From Rhizobium rhizogenes NBRC 13257 (lineage in GTDB: Bacteria > Pseudomonadota > Alphaproteobacteria > Rhizobiales > Rhizobiaceae), in NCBI RefSeq assembly GCF_000696095.1, contig NZ_BAYX01000002.1, positions 310,001-374,000 on the forward strand: 64,000 bases of DNA, read 5' to 3'. Position 1 is the first letter of the stretch; every line of letters starts with the position of its first letter. This document shows, one piece after another, positions 36,952 to 45,138 of this stretch. The notes under the pieces were generated by a model. The model searched no databases, was not told the origin of the DNA, and worked only from the letters and a program-made list of their open reading frames with translations. The position numbers were made by a program, and so were the translations under genes.

Positions 36952-37236
36952 TCAATTGCACTTGCGCGGAACGATGGGATTAGCCTGGCTCGGCGCGACA
37001 ATGGATTTGCCGTCGGCAGAGCGTGGCAGCGTCCAGCAGGCATTCGGATCTTTTTCGTCCCTACCGGCGGTGTCGCTTCTGTCGATGATGGTACTGCGAT
37101 AGTTGTTGTTGTCTTCGGCACCAGGGCTATCTCCCCAGCCGCCTCGATCGCCGCCCCCGTGGTCACTGGACGCGGCCATTGCCGTCGTGCCCATGCCGAC
37201 GGCGAGCAGGCATACGCTTAAGATTTTGAAAGCCAT
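36952..37236 (-). CDS. Small exported protein of unknown function
   Basis: 94 aa. The signal peptide MAFKILSVCLLAVGMGTTAMA is cleaved near residue 21. The mature 70 residues are rich in Gly, Asp and Asn (HGGGDRGGWGD) and hold two Cys, in NACWTLPRS and at PRKCN. GGAGGAAAAA-type sequence precedes the ATG at 37236. No family is recognised. It is convergent with merR. Confidence 0.65.
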   Translation of the reverse strand: MAFKILSVCLLAVGMGTTAMAASSDHGGGDRGGWGDSPGAEDNNNYRSTIIDRSDTAGRDEKDPNACWTLPRSADGKSIVAPSQANPIVPRKCN

Positions 37237-37590
37237 AATTTTTCCTCCGAATCATACCTCACTGGCATCGCGTTTGATGGCGACCGCCTCCTGAACCCGG
37301 CAGGCGATTGTATTTATTTATCGCCGCCCTTCAATACCGCTGGCCCAGCGTGAGCGCCGCCCTGCCGGATCAAGGGCGTGATATTTTTGTCACGAACGAC
37401 GATCCATGCCAATATGACAATTAGCTTGCTATGTTTATTGGCTTGCAAGCTCTCTGCACCGGGTTCAATTTTGCTAACGAAGCGTTATTGCTTCGCCCCG
37501 TCATGGGGAGATGCCAAATCAGGCTATGGGGCGGTGTGAAGTTGTCTACCGCGGACTCCATCCCCTGATGGATATTCGAATGGAGACACC
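37237..37590 (+). promoter_or_regulatory. Porin leader with three consecutive hairpins, the last covering the ribosome site
   Basis: This 354-bp gap has no gene. Near the porin it holds three stems: CGAAGC/GCTTCG (37478-37495), CCCC/GGGG (37496-37508) and CTCCAT/ATGGAG (37556-37585). The third pairs with the TGGAGA ribosome site of the porin at 37581-37586. This suggests control at translation. I could not place a convincing promoter. Confidence 0.4.
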
Positions 37591-38691
37591 ATGAACATCA
37601 AGAGCCTTCTTCTCGGCTCCGCTGCCGCGCTGGCAACGGTGAGCGGCGCCCATGCGGCCGATGCCATCGTTGCGGCCGAACCCGAGCCTCTGGAATATGT
37701 CCGCATCTGCGATGCCTACGGCACCGGCTATTTCTTCATTCCAGGCACCGAGACCTGCCTGAAGATCGGTGGCAAGGTTCGCACCGAGGGTGAGTGGTAC
37801 GACGCCTACAATCCGACGAACAAGGTCGGTACGCTCTGGCATGAGCGCGTCGAGCTCAATGTCGATACGGCGACGGACACGGAATATGGTCCGCTGAAGA
37901 CCAACATGATCCTGCGCTGGGAATGGAACGATGGGGGTGCCACAGCCGATAAGCTGCTGTTTGCCAATATCAGCCTTGCCGGCTTCACCGTCGGCAAGCT
38001 CGACTCGCAGTATAATCTCTATACGGGCTATGCTGGCGACGTCATCAACGATGATGCGATCTATGATGGCCCGTACGAACTCAACCAGTTGACCTACAAA
38101 TATGATACCGGCTCCGGTTTCTCCGCCGTCATCTCGCTAGAAGACAGCAATTCGGGGTCTGACTCGGACAGCTACGGCGGCGCCTGGGTTACCTCAAAGG
38201 CCGATCAATATGCGCCCAACGTCGTTGCCGGTCTGGGGTATACGACCGACACGCTCGGCTTCAAGGTCGTCGGCGGGTATGACTCCATCGTCGAAGAAGG
38301 CGCCATCAAGGCTCGCGTCGACGCCAAGTTCGGCGGCGTGGAAGCTTTCCTGATGGGCGGCTGGAACACGGATGGCAAAAAGCTCAACCAGTATGCCGGC
38401 TCCTATCAGGATGAATCGGCCTGCACGACCTCCGATGGCGTCGTCCATGGGGCAAAGTGCGGCTGGGGAGATTGGGCCGTCTGGGGCGGCGTTGGCGTAC
38501 CGGTCAACGACAAGCTGAAGTGGAACCTGCAGCTTGCCTATACCGACTCGAAGATCTTCGAAGCAACGACGAACCTGAAGTTCAACCCGGTCAAGGATCT
38601 GCTCATCGAGCCGGAACTGACCTACATGCATTATGATTTCATCAACGATGACACCGTTGCCGGCATTCTGCGTTTCGAGCGGAATTTCTGA
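37591..38691 (+). CDS. Outer-membrane porin (rhizobial porin family, RopA/Omp2-like)
   Basis: 366 aa. The signal peptide MNIKSLLLGSAAALATVSGAHA is followed by ADAIVAAEPEPLEYVRICDAYG and GYFFIPGTETCLKIGGKVRTE (each in part), the standard start of the alphaproteobacterial porin_2 family with its paired cysteines. Alternating beta strands follow to the C-terminal phenylalanine (ILRFERNF), the BAM recognition end. It forms trimeric channels for small solutes. Several paralogues are usual in a rhizobial genome, so I give no symbol. Confidence 0.93.
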   Translation: MNIKSLLLGSAAALATVSGAHAADAIVAAEPEPLEYVRICDAYGTGYFFIPGTETCLKIGGKVRTEGEWYDAYNPTNKVGTLWHERVELNVDTATDTEYGPLKTNMILRWEWNDGGATADKLLFANISLAGFTVGKLDSQYNLYTGYAGDVINDDAIYDGPYELNQLTYKYDTGSGFSAVISLEDSNSGSDSDSYGGAWVTSKADQYAPNVVAGLGYTTDTLGFKVVGGYDSIVEEGAIKARVDAKFGGVEAFLMGGWNTDGKKLNQYAGSYQDESACTTSDGVVHGAKCGWGDWAVWGGVGVPVNDKLKWNLQLAYTDSKIFEATTNLKFNPVKDLLIEPELTYMHYDFINDDTVAGILRFERNF

Positions 38692-38724
38692 TCGGTTTCG
38701 GCTGATCATTCGAGAAATGACAGA

Positions 38725-38757
38725 GGGGGGTCGGCAGTCGTGCCGGACCCTTCATTT
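38725..38757 (+). terminator. Probable porin terminator
   Basis: GGGGTCGGCA and TGCCGGACCC pair with a single bulge around the loop GTCG, followed by TTCATTTT. Confidence 0.5.
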
Positions 38758-38930
38758 TGGCGCCGCCTTGACGGCATTCTTGAGCGAAAGAGTGCCCGTC
38801 GGCGCGGGAAAGTGGATCAAGTTCACGGTGCTTTCTTGTTAACTAATTGGTAATGTGAGGCTTGCGTCAAATTACCTTTGGCTGTATTTCCTTCTCCAGG
38901 GATAACACTTTAAATTGTTGGAGAGGTAAT

Positions 38931-39257
38931 ATGCGTATACGAGCTACCATGGCGCTCGGTCTTTTCGCCATATCGACTATTTTGACGAGCTGCCAGACGC
39001 CGGAGCAATCCGCCACCAGCGCTGAAATGACCTGCCAGTCTCAGGGCTTGCGTCCGGGCACGCAGCGCTACAGCCGCTGTGTCGGTGCCACCTATCAGGC
39101 CAATCGCTCGCAGGCGCAGCAAGCCGAAAATCAAGCTGCTGCGGGCATTGCCGCCGGCGTCATCGGCGGCGTCCTTGTCGGCGCTGCGGTCAGCGACAAT
39201 CATCATCGCGGCTATTATGGCCGGCCCTATTACCGCCGCTGCTATCGTTGCTGGTAA
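38931..39257 (+). CDS. Small lipoprotein with glycine-zipper segment and His/Tyr-rich tail
   Basis: 108 aa from the ATG at 38931, preceded by GGAGAGG. The signal ends in the lipobox LTSC near residue 21. After a Gln/Ser-rich stretch with two Cys (MTCQSQGL, YSRCVGA) comes a glycine zipper (AAAGIAAGVIGGVLVGAAVSD) and the tail HHRGYYGRPYYRRCYRCW. Glycine zippers of this sort often insert in or bind the outer membrane. No function is known. Confidence 0.75.
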   Translation: MRIRATMALGLFAISTILTSCQTPEQSATSAEMTCQSQGLRPGTQRYSRCVGATYQANRSQAQQAENQAAAGIAAGVIGGVLVGAAVSDNHHRGYYGRPYYRRCYRCW

Positions 39258-39278
39258 GCCGGACACGACAGAATACAG

Positions 39279-39316
39279 AAACTCCGCCGGCGCAGCGTCG
39301 GCGGAGTTTCTGTTTG
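39279..39316. terminator. Bidirectional terminator between two small lipoprotein genes
   Basis: A perfect 11-bp stem AAACTCCGCCG / CGGCGGAGTTT with a 9-nt loop, followed by CTGTTTG. Confidence 0.85.
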
Positions 39317-39333
39317 CAAACGTATTCTAGGGC

Positions 39334-39594
39334 CTATAGCGGCCGCGTCATCACTTGGCGGCTGACCAGCTTCAGGCTGTGATCCGGCTGGATGATGTAG
39401 GTCTCATAGACATCTTCACCCCATTGATTGGTGAAATGATGTGGCAGGCGCGTGCCCGGAGGCGATTGCGTCAGCTTCATCTCCGGCTGGCCGCGATAGG
39501 TAATGCTGCCGGGGATCGGCTGCAGGGATTGTTCGGTCGTTGTGCATGCGGCAAGCAGCGGCGCGCATAGCAGAAGGGCAATCAGCGGCTTCAT
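39334..39594 (-). CDS. Small lipoprotein of unknown function
   Basis: 86 aa from the ATG at 39594 (MKPLIALLLCAP), with GGAA upstream. The lipobox is LAAC near residue 16. The mature part has SITYRGQPEMKLTQSPPGTR, then FTNQWGEDVYETYIIQPDHSL, a short beta-rich domain. No family is recognised. It is convergent with the glycine-zipper lipoprotein. Confidence 0.7.
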   Translation of the reverse strand: MKPLIALLLCAPLLAACTTTEQSLQPIPGSITYRGQPEMKLTQSPPGTRLPHHFTNQWGEDVYETYIIQPDHSLKLVSRQVMTRPL

Positions 39595-39772
39595 CGCGTA
39601 ACTTTCCAATTACTTCTTATTCAATGACAATCCGTCGGGAAGAAAGACGGAAAGGCATCTGTGAGTGTGGCTCGAACCCACTATATAGAGGTAATGTCGG
39701 AGTGGTCGGCGGCAAGGTTTTTCACGCAGATGTGCTTGGATCTACCGCTGTTGGACTTGAAGGGAGCTACAC

Positions 39773-40162
39773 ATGCGCGTGATCACCAGATCCATGGCTG
39801 TCGCCGGTCTCGGCCTATTGCTGGCCGCAAGCGCGGTCTTGCCCGCCAGCGCCATCACCATGCCCGCGCTTTCGGCGCCGGAGCAAGGGTCCGATATCAT
39901 CCAGGTTCGCGGCCATGGGCACTGGCATAGCCACAACCATTGGCGCGGTGGCCACAAACGCCACGGCTCCGACAGCTATTACGACGACGACTCGGATAGC
40001 GGCGTGCTTTTCAAGTCATTCGTGACCGGCACGCTGTTCTACAGGCAGCACGCGGAACGCTACGACGGTCACGCACGAGCCTGCGCCAGCCGCTACCAAT
40101 CCTACCGGGCGTCGGACAACACTTACCAGCCGAACCATGGGCCACGCCGACAATGCAGGTGA
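39773..40162 (+). CDS. BA14K family protein
   Basis: 129 aa with AAGGGAG upstream. The signal peptide ends in LPASA near residue 27. A His/Gly/Trp-rich middle (RGHGHWHSHNHWRGGHKRHG) precedes the BA14K motif ACASRYQSYRASDNTYQPNHG near residue 107, which has the conserved Cys and Tyr residues. The Brucella 14-kDa protein that names the family has lectin-like activity and is immunogenic. It probably sits in the envelope. Confidence 0.87.
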   Translation: MRVITRSMAVAGLGLLLAASAVLPASAITMPALSAPEQGSDIIQVRGHGHWHSHNHWRGGHKRHGSDSYYDDDSDSGVLFKSFVTGTLFYRQHAERYDGHARACASRYQSYRASDNTYQPNHGPRRQCR

Positions 40163-40167
40163 GTAAG

Positions 40168-40190
40168 AGAGCGAGGATTTTTCTCGCTCT
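40168..40190 (+). terminator. Hairpin downstream of the BA14K gene
   Basis: AGAGCGAG / CTCGCTCT, 8 bp with a 7-nt T-rich loop. There is no T run after the stem. Confidence 0.4.
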
Positions 40191-40226
40191 GCACGCCATT
40201 TTTCTACCGAGCTGCGATTTTACCTC

Positions 40227-40255
40227 TTGCGCTGCCATGCCCGACAGACTAATGC
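40227..40255 (+). promoter_or_regulatory. Possible promoter of tRNA-Pro
   Basis: TTGCGC (40227-40232), a 17-bp spacer, and TAATGC (40250-40255), 22 bp before the mature tRNA 5' end. Confidence 0.35.
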
Positions 40256-40277
40256 AATCAGGCCTTTTTAGGCAGGT

Positions 40278-40354
<77 letters not shown>

Positions 40355-40391
40355 TTTATCTCCTTGAACTCCCAATCAAATTTTCACTGAT

Positions 40392-41096
40392 TTAGCTGCA
40401 CCAGGATGGCGTCTGTCCTGTCCAGCGGCGTGCGAGCCCTTCGGACACCAGCTGATCGCCGATGGAGCGGCCGGCGCGCATGGCGATGCGGAATTTGCCG
40501 CCATGTTGATCCTCGCCGCGGGCACTGCCGGAGAGTGCGAACGTGCCGTCGTTGAGAAGCGCCTGCAGGCGCAGCTTCGCGGCGGTGCCCTTTTGTTGTT
40601 CACCGGCGCAGTGGGAGGGGGCGATGTCAGGCACATCGATATCCGCCAGACGGATCCTGACCCCATTTTGCCAGAAGGTGCTGCCGTCGACGACACAGTT
40701 GGCGCCAGTCGCGCTGCCACATAGGCCGAATCGGCCGCCGTTTTCGTGGACAGGAGCGGTGGCCAGCACTGGAGCCGCGCGTTCCATTGGCAAGGATACG
40801 GGAATGGCGTTGGGCGGAACCGGCATTGTCGTGTCCGGGCGTTCCGGAACGACGACAGCCGTCCTGACCTTCGGTCTTACAGCCGGCGTCGGCGCGGCCT
40901 GTACTGCCTCTGTCACCTGCGATACATGCCGGGCGCCTGTGGCGCCGGCATTGGCCAGAAGTGTCGGCATTTCCCGGCGGTGCTCATAGGCGAAGATGCC
41001 GGCTACTGCGGCGAGGCCAACCACGCCCCATAGCCACATCGAATTGCCCGCTTTGGACTGTGGCTTTCGCCGCGTGCGTCGTTTCGCTTTTGCCAT
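40392..41096 (-). CDS. Membrane-anchored staphylococcal-nuclease-fold protein with altered active site
   Basis: 234 aa from the ATG at 41096. After a basic lead (KAKRRTRRKPQ) comes one membrane segment (MWLWGVVGLAAVAGIFAYEH), a Pro/Ala/Val linker, then the SNase-like domain from about residue 125. Compared with the usual VVDGDT / DxPE / YGR set, it reads NCVVDGST, IRLADIDVPDI and DQHGGKFRI, so the calcium Asp, the catalytic Glu and one Arg appear changed. The domain is anchored by a single helix; the fold is clear but activity is doubtful. Confidence 0.78.
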   Translation of the reverse strand: MAKAKRRTRRKPQSKAGNSMWLWGVVGLAAVAGIFAYEHRREMPTLLANAGATGARHVSQVTEAVQAAPTPAVRPKVRTAVVVPERPDTTMPVPPNAIPVSLPMERAAPVLATAPVHENGGRFGLCGSATGANCVVDGSTFWQNGVRIRLADIDVPDIAPSHCAGEQQKGTAAKLRLQALLNDGTFALSGSARGEDQHGGKFRIAMRAGRSIGDQLVSEGLARRWTGQTPSWCS

Positions 41097-41336
41097 GGTG
41101 TCATCCCTCAATTGCGGGGGGATTATCGCCGTGATTTCTTACCGATCCGTTGGCTTTTCGTTTGTTGGTATCAGGCATTTGCAAATTACAATGCGCGGTC
41201 GTCAGGGGGTAATGCGATAAAACCTTCCTTGCCAAGCCCCCGGGCAGGGCGCATAGTTAGCGTGGATATGCCGGTTATAAAGCGGGCTCCGGCGAATGTA
41301 TTAGCGTGCTTCCGCCCGACGGACGAGGCAGCGCAG

Positions 41337-41549
41337 ATGTTGGAAACCTCAATCCATCCCCGGGATCTACCCCTGTTTTCGGACGATCTGGATCGTCTGG
41401 AGAAGGTGCTGGATATCGTCTGCAAGGATCGCGGCATCGATCATCGCGGCCCGGAAGCTGAGCGTCTCGGCGCGCTGATCATCCAACTTTATCGCCAGGG
41501 CGTGAAGGAAGACGCGAAGCTTGTCGCGCTTGCTCGAGCCTATCTCTGA
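41337..41549 (+). CDS. Small conserved-looking cytoplasmic protein of unknown function
   Basis: 70 aa from the ATG at 41337, with GAGG 8 nt upstream; the frame stays open to 41112 and an ATG at 41268 is another choice. The protein is charged and helical (LFSDDLDRLEKVLDIVCKDRG, DHRGPEAERLGALIIQLYRQG), without a signal or membrane segment. Nothing identifies its function. Confidence 0.55.
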   Translation: MLETSIHPRDLPLFSDDLDRLEKVLDIVCKDRGIDHRGPEAERLGALIIQLYRQGVKEDAKLVALARAYL

Positions 41550-41772
41550 CATTTTCGTCATTTTAGCGATAACTATCTAATCGATTTAAGCGGATTTCAC
41601 ATAGCTGCAATGATGCATTGTGCCTATTCGAATCTCATTTGCCGCCCTATATTTGCTGCATCGCACAAATAGAGTCGCATTGCTCGATGCCGACCCCTTG
41701 GGGACGGAGTGCGGTCGCCGCCCGCCAAACAAGATCAACAACGGTGGGTGCGGATAATTTGAAAGGTCTAGG

Positions 41773-42789
41773 ATGAATTTCAAGGTTCCGAGCCGGCTGC
41801 GCCGTTTGCTCGTCGATTCCGTCGAGTTGCCACAGCTCAAGTTCCCCGTAACGCGGCCGCGCTCGCAGCCGGCACGTCAGCGCGTATCCACGCAGCTCGT
41901 GCCGCAGAGCCTGACGGAGGTCCTGTGGTTCGGGCGCAATCCGGGTGACCTACGCATGCTCGAATATGTGCCGCCGGGCGTCGAGGGGCCGATGCCGCTT
42001 GTCGTCGTCCTGCATGGCTGTCAGCAGAATGCCGAGGATTTCGATCGTGCCAGCGGCTGGACAGCCTTGGCGCGCAAGCATGGCTTCGCTGTTCTTTATG
42101 CCGAGCAGAAGTCGTTCAACAATCCCAATCTCTGTTTCAACTGGTTCCGCCCGAGTTCGGTCACGCGCGATCGCGGCGAACTGGGTTCGATCCGCGAGAT
42201 GATCGATTTCAGCCGCCGGCTGCACAAGATCGACGACAACAGGATTTTCGTCATGGGCCTTTCGGCCGGTGGCGCGATGGCGTCGGCGCTGCTTGCCACC
42301 TATCCGGACTTGTTTGCTGCCGGTGCCATCATCAGTGGCCTGCCTTTTGGTGCGGCACGCGATGCTATGTCGGCGCTGGATGTGATGAGAAGAGGCTCGG
42401 CGCGTCCGGCCGAAAAATGGGCCGAACTTGTCCGCGAAGTCTCGCCGGATGCCGTTCGGTTCCCGTCGGTCTCCATCTGGCATGGATCTGACGACGGCAC
42501 CGTCTCATATGCCAATGCGGAGGCATCGGTGGCGCAGTGGCTGGCGGTGCATGAACGTCCGCAAACGAAAGGCCGGTTGCGCCTGTTCGAAGGCGGCGAG
42601 CGGCGCGAATGGCGAGGCGAGCACGGCGACGTGGTGGTGGAACTGGTAACACTCAATGATTTCGGCCACGGCCTGCCGGCTCGATCCATCGTCGCGGGCA
42701 AGGAGCCGGCTAATGATACCGAGCGCTTCATCCTGCCGGCCGCCATCTCGGCGCCGGAGCAGCTCGTTCAAAGCTGGAAGCTGGCGTAG
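41773..42789 (+). CDS. PHB depolymerase family esterase (LpqC/Esterase_phb type)
   Basis: 338 aa alpha/beta hydrolase. LVVVLHGCQQNAEDFDRASGW (about 75-95) is the family oxyanion region and FVMGLSAGGAMASALLATYP (about 160) carries the nucleophile elbow GLSAGG. The acid and His appear as SIWHGSDDGTVSYAN and DFGHGLPAR. There is no clear signal peptide, so it probably acts in the cytoplasm on stored polyhydroxybutyrate or other esters. Close relatives are annotated from storage-polymer depolymerases to feruloyl esterases. Confidence 0.86.
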   Translation: MNFKVPSRLRRLLVDSVELPQLKFPVTRPRSQPARQRVSTQLVPQSLTEVLWFGRNPGDLRMLEYVPPGVEGPMPLVVVLHGCQQNAEDFDRASGWTALARKHGFAVLYAEQKSFNNPNLCFNWFRPSSVTRDRGELGSIREMIDFSRRLHKIDDNRIFVMGLSAGGAMASALLATYPDLFAAGAIISGLPFGAARDAMSALDVMRRGSARPAEKWAELVREVSPDAVRFPSVSIWHGSDDGTVSYANAEASVAQWLAVHERPQTKGRLRLFEGGERREWRGEHGDVVVELVTLNDFGHGLPARSIVAGKEPANDTERFILPAAISAPEQLVQSWKLA

Positions 42790-42800
42790 CGCCTAGACGA

Positions 42801-43232
42801 TCAAGCTAGATCAGTCTGCGCAAAATCGTCGCCTTTATATAGAAGGCCGCTTCCGCACGCTTTTGCGCAAGCATACGCGAAACAGTCACCAAAATTGAGA
42901 TCGGCCGGATGGCCGATTGCTTTTCCGTACATCGCAGCTGCGTCCATCGCTCCGTTGCCAACGGTGTTCGTGATGGCAATTTCTGTTGCACCAATTTCAG
43001 CAATTAAGTCATCCACCAGCTTGCGAGACTCCTGCAAAATCATAGGGTCTGGTTTCGTACCCGGCCCGCTGCGCTTGTGAACGGCAGCCCGCGCAATGCC
43101 CAGCATCGCTTCGAAACGGACGAGCGGAGACACTGCACAGGCATTTTCGACATGCGCGAGCCTTTTAGCGAGCTCCTGCCAGCCGGGTTCCTGGTTGAGG
43201 ATTGCGACAATGACCGATGCGTCTATGAACAT
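42801..43232 (-). CDS. vapC: VapC family toxin (PIN-domain ribonuclease)
   Basis: 143 aa from the ATG at 43232. The acidic PIN residues are all visible: Asp in MFIDASVIVAIL (residue 4), Glu in LVRFEAMLGIA (about 40), Asp in LNFGDCFAYACA (about 116) and Asp in LLYKGDDFAQTDL (about 134). VapC toxins cleave tRNA or rRNA with Mg; the target is unknown. The ATG overlaps the vapB TGA by one base. It is convergent with the PHB-depolymerase-like gene. Confidence 0.9.
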   Translation of the reverse strand: MFIDASVIVAILNQEPGWQELAKRLAHVENACAVSPLVRFEAMLGIARAAVHKRSGPGTKPDPMILQESRKLVDDLIAEIGATEIAITNTVGNGAMDAAAMYGKAIGHPADLNFGDCFAYACAKACGSGLLYKGDDFAQTDLA

Positions 43233-43483
43233 CAGACGTCGTCCCACATTTCATCCGTAAATGCCTTGAAGTCGAAATCTGGATTGGGCAGGCTGAGTTT
43301 CGTAGCTTCCGCCTGAATCTTGGCAATACGATCGCGAAGCGGTACGGCGTCTCGCAGCCGATCGATTTCATGACGAAGCGCGGAACGTACCGCTTCAGTC
43401 TTGGTGCGAGCCTTGCTCAACGTCTGCAGTTCAACTGCGAGTGCGTCGATATCGTCGTCTCTTATATAGAGGGGCATCTGCAT
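43232..43483 (-). CDS. vapB: VapB family antitoxin
   Basis: 83 aa; an alternative ATG is two codons in (43477). The N-terminal part MPLYIRDDDIDALAVELQTL then RTKTEAVRSALRHEIDRL resembles the Rv0623-type VapB ribbon-helix-helix DNA-binding region. The C-terminal FDFKAFTDEMWDDV, acidic and aromatic, is the likely toxin-binding tail. An inverted repeat lies just upstream. The pair forms a standard antitoxin-first operon. Confidence 0.88.
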   Translation of the reverse strand: MQMPLYIRDDDIDALAVELQTLSKARTKTEAVRSALRHEIDRLRDAVPLRDRIAKIQAEATKLSLPNPDFDFKAFTDEMWDDV

Positions 43484-43492
43484 ATCCCAGAA

Positions 43493-43524
43493 TGAATATT
43501 CGAATATATTTTAACGAATATTCA
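43493..43524. promoter_or_regulatory. vapBC operator palindrome
   Basis: TGAATATTCG (43493-43502) and CGAATATTCA (43515-43524) are perfect inverted repeats with 12 A/T-rich bp between. They start 9 bp upstream of the vapB ATG. VapBC complexes typically bind such sites to repress their own promoter. Confidence 0.65.
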
Positions 43525-43547
43525 CTTGCGTGGCAATGTTCCGGATA

Positions 43548-43838
43548 TCAATCGTCGTTGGTGGCATTCAGGTTTTCTGGCCGGGTGCCGCCATCCTCCG
43601 CCCAGTGCTTGAAGCGGATGCCGGCGCCGCCGTTTCCGTCGCTGCCATTGGCAAGGAACAGGACGCCATGAGCTTCGAGAACCGAGCGCACGGCGACAAG
43701 CGACTTGGCGTCCGCCGAACTGACATCCGTTTCCAGCGTTTTGATCGTTGCCAGGGGCAGCTTGCTTTCGGCCGCAAGCGCCTCCGATGTGAGGCCGAGC
43801 ATGGCGCGTGCGCCGCGGAGTTGCGCTGATGTGATCAT
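43548..43838 (-). CDS. XRE-type helix-turn-helix regulator
   Basis: 96 aa. The helix-turn-helix is LRGARAMLGLTSEALAAESKL then PLATIKTLETDVSSADAKSL (each in part). The C-terminal half has VLEAHGVLFLANGSDGNGGAGIRF, a common tail in short rhizobial HTH proteins. It lies on the same strand just upstream of vapBC, with the vapBC operator between, so it may read into vapBC or be separate. Targets are unknown. Confidence 0.82.
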   Translation of the reverse strand: MITSAQLRGARAMLGLTSEALAAESKLPLATIKTLETDVSSADAKSLVAVRSVLEAHGVLFLANGSDGNGGAGIRFKHWAEDGGTRPENLNATNDD

Positions 43839-43932
43839 GATTGAAATTTAGCGCAAAACCTCGAAAATCGGAACTGATTTCGAATGGAATTCACCTTCAA
43901 ACTGAAATGGGATGGCGATTTTCGAGCATCCT

Positions 43933-45138
43933 TCAGGAGGCGCTGCGCAACATGATTCTTTCCGGTCTCCTCAGCGGCGCAGGAGCGCGGTAGCCGAGCA
44001 GTTCGAAATAGATTTCCTCCGTCGCGTCGGCCATGCCGGCGAGCGTATAGCCATCCTTGCGCTGGCGGGCCTCGGCGGTGAAGTTCCGCAGCAATTTCGG
44101 GTCGGCAAAACGCCGCATCGTCATCGCCAGTTCTGAAGGGTCGTCGCTATTGGCAATGATATAGCCGTTACGGCCGGGCTCAATCACCGTGCGCGCTCCG
44201 CCGACATCGCTCAAAAGCAACGGCTTGCCGCCGGCTGCGGCCTCCAGCATGACATAGGACATGGCCTCGTAGCGGCTGGGCATGACGACGACGTCGAAGG
44301 CGTCGATGGCGGCAGCGCCGGGGATCGCATCGTCAAGATGGGCGCGGTCCTCAAGGCCGGCGGCCTTGATCATGTCCTTGACCGTGTCGGCCAGTTCGCC
44401 GACCCCGATCATCAGCAGATGCGCCCGAGGCAATTCCTTAGCGATACGGGCAAAAGCCTGAATAAGCCGTTCCGGTGCCTTCTGCCGCGTCAGTCGACCG
44501 ACGAAACCGAAGAGCAGGGCGTCCTGCGGTATGCCGTAGCGTACGCGGATGGCGGCGCGTTGCCCTGATGGCGGCGCACTGACGCCATTGACGACGATGC
44601 GCAGGCGGGCCTCCGGAATACCCAGCGACCGCGCGTGATCATATTCATCGCGGGACACGCAGATCAGGCGGTCGGACAGCCGGCTGCCGAGCAGACGCTC
44701 GATGCCGCCATAGATCGTCCGGCCTTTGGAGTCGAGTGTCGGGTCCATAGTCCGAAAGGCGTGCGGTGTGTAGATGACCGGGACATGCGGCCCCGGCAGT
44801 CGCAACCGTGTCAGCGCGCCCGCCTTGGAGCTGTGGCCATGGATCAGGTGGAATGGCCCATACCGCGCAGCGATCCGGCGAATGTTCCACCACGCGGTGA
44901 GATCCCACGGCCCCGGCGCGCGCCGCATGGCGAGCGGAATGACGCTGTCGAGGCCCATGCCCTCCAGTTCGGCGACGAAGGCGGCTTCGGCACGCAGCGG
45001 CGAATAGACCGCCGTCACCGAATGGCCCCGGTGCTGCATGGCGCGGCAGAGATCGAGGAAATGGCGGCCGGAGCCGCCGCCGCTCGGTTCGAGGACTTGC
45101 AGCAACGACAGGCGTTTGACGGCGACATTGATGTTCAC
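43933..45138 (-). CDS. Glycosyltransferase family 4 (exopolysaccharide cluster)
   Basis: 401 aa from a GTG at 45138 that overlaps the upstream gene stop (GTGA) and has AAGGGAA about 9 nt upstream. The N-terminal domain has LLQVLEPSGGGSGRHFLDLC. The C-terminal GT-B domain has FGFVGRLTRQKAPERLIQAF and the sugar-nucleotide motif PSRYEAMSYVMLEAAAGGKP (E-x7-E). It is the last gene of the minus-strand part of the cluster and probably adds one sugar to the repeat unit at the inner membrane. A GTG start coupled to the upstream stop suggests balanced translation. Confidence 0.88.
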   Translation of the reverse strand: MNINVAVKRLSLLQVLEPSGGGSGRHFLDLCRAMQHRGHSVTAVYSPLRAEAAFVAELEGMGLDSVIPLAMRRAPGPWDLTAWWNIRRIAARYGPFHLIHGHSSKAGALTRLRLPGPHVPVIYTPHAFRTMDPTLDSKGRTIYGGIERLLGSRLSDRLICVSRDEYDHARSLGIPEARLRIVVNGVSAPPSGQRAAIRVRYGIPQDALLFGFVGRLTRQKAPERLIQAFARIAKELPRAHLLMIGVGELADTVKDMIKAAGLEDRAHLDDAIPGAAAIDAFDVVVMPSRYEAMSYVMLEAAAGGKPLLLSDVGGARTVIEPGRNGYIIANSDDPSELAMTMRRFADPKLLRNFTAEARQRKDGYTLAGMADATEEIYFELLGYRAPAPLRRPERIMLRSAS

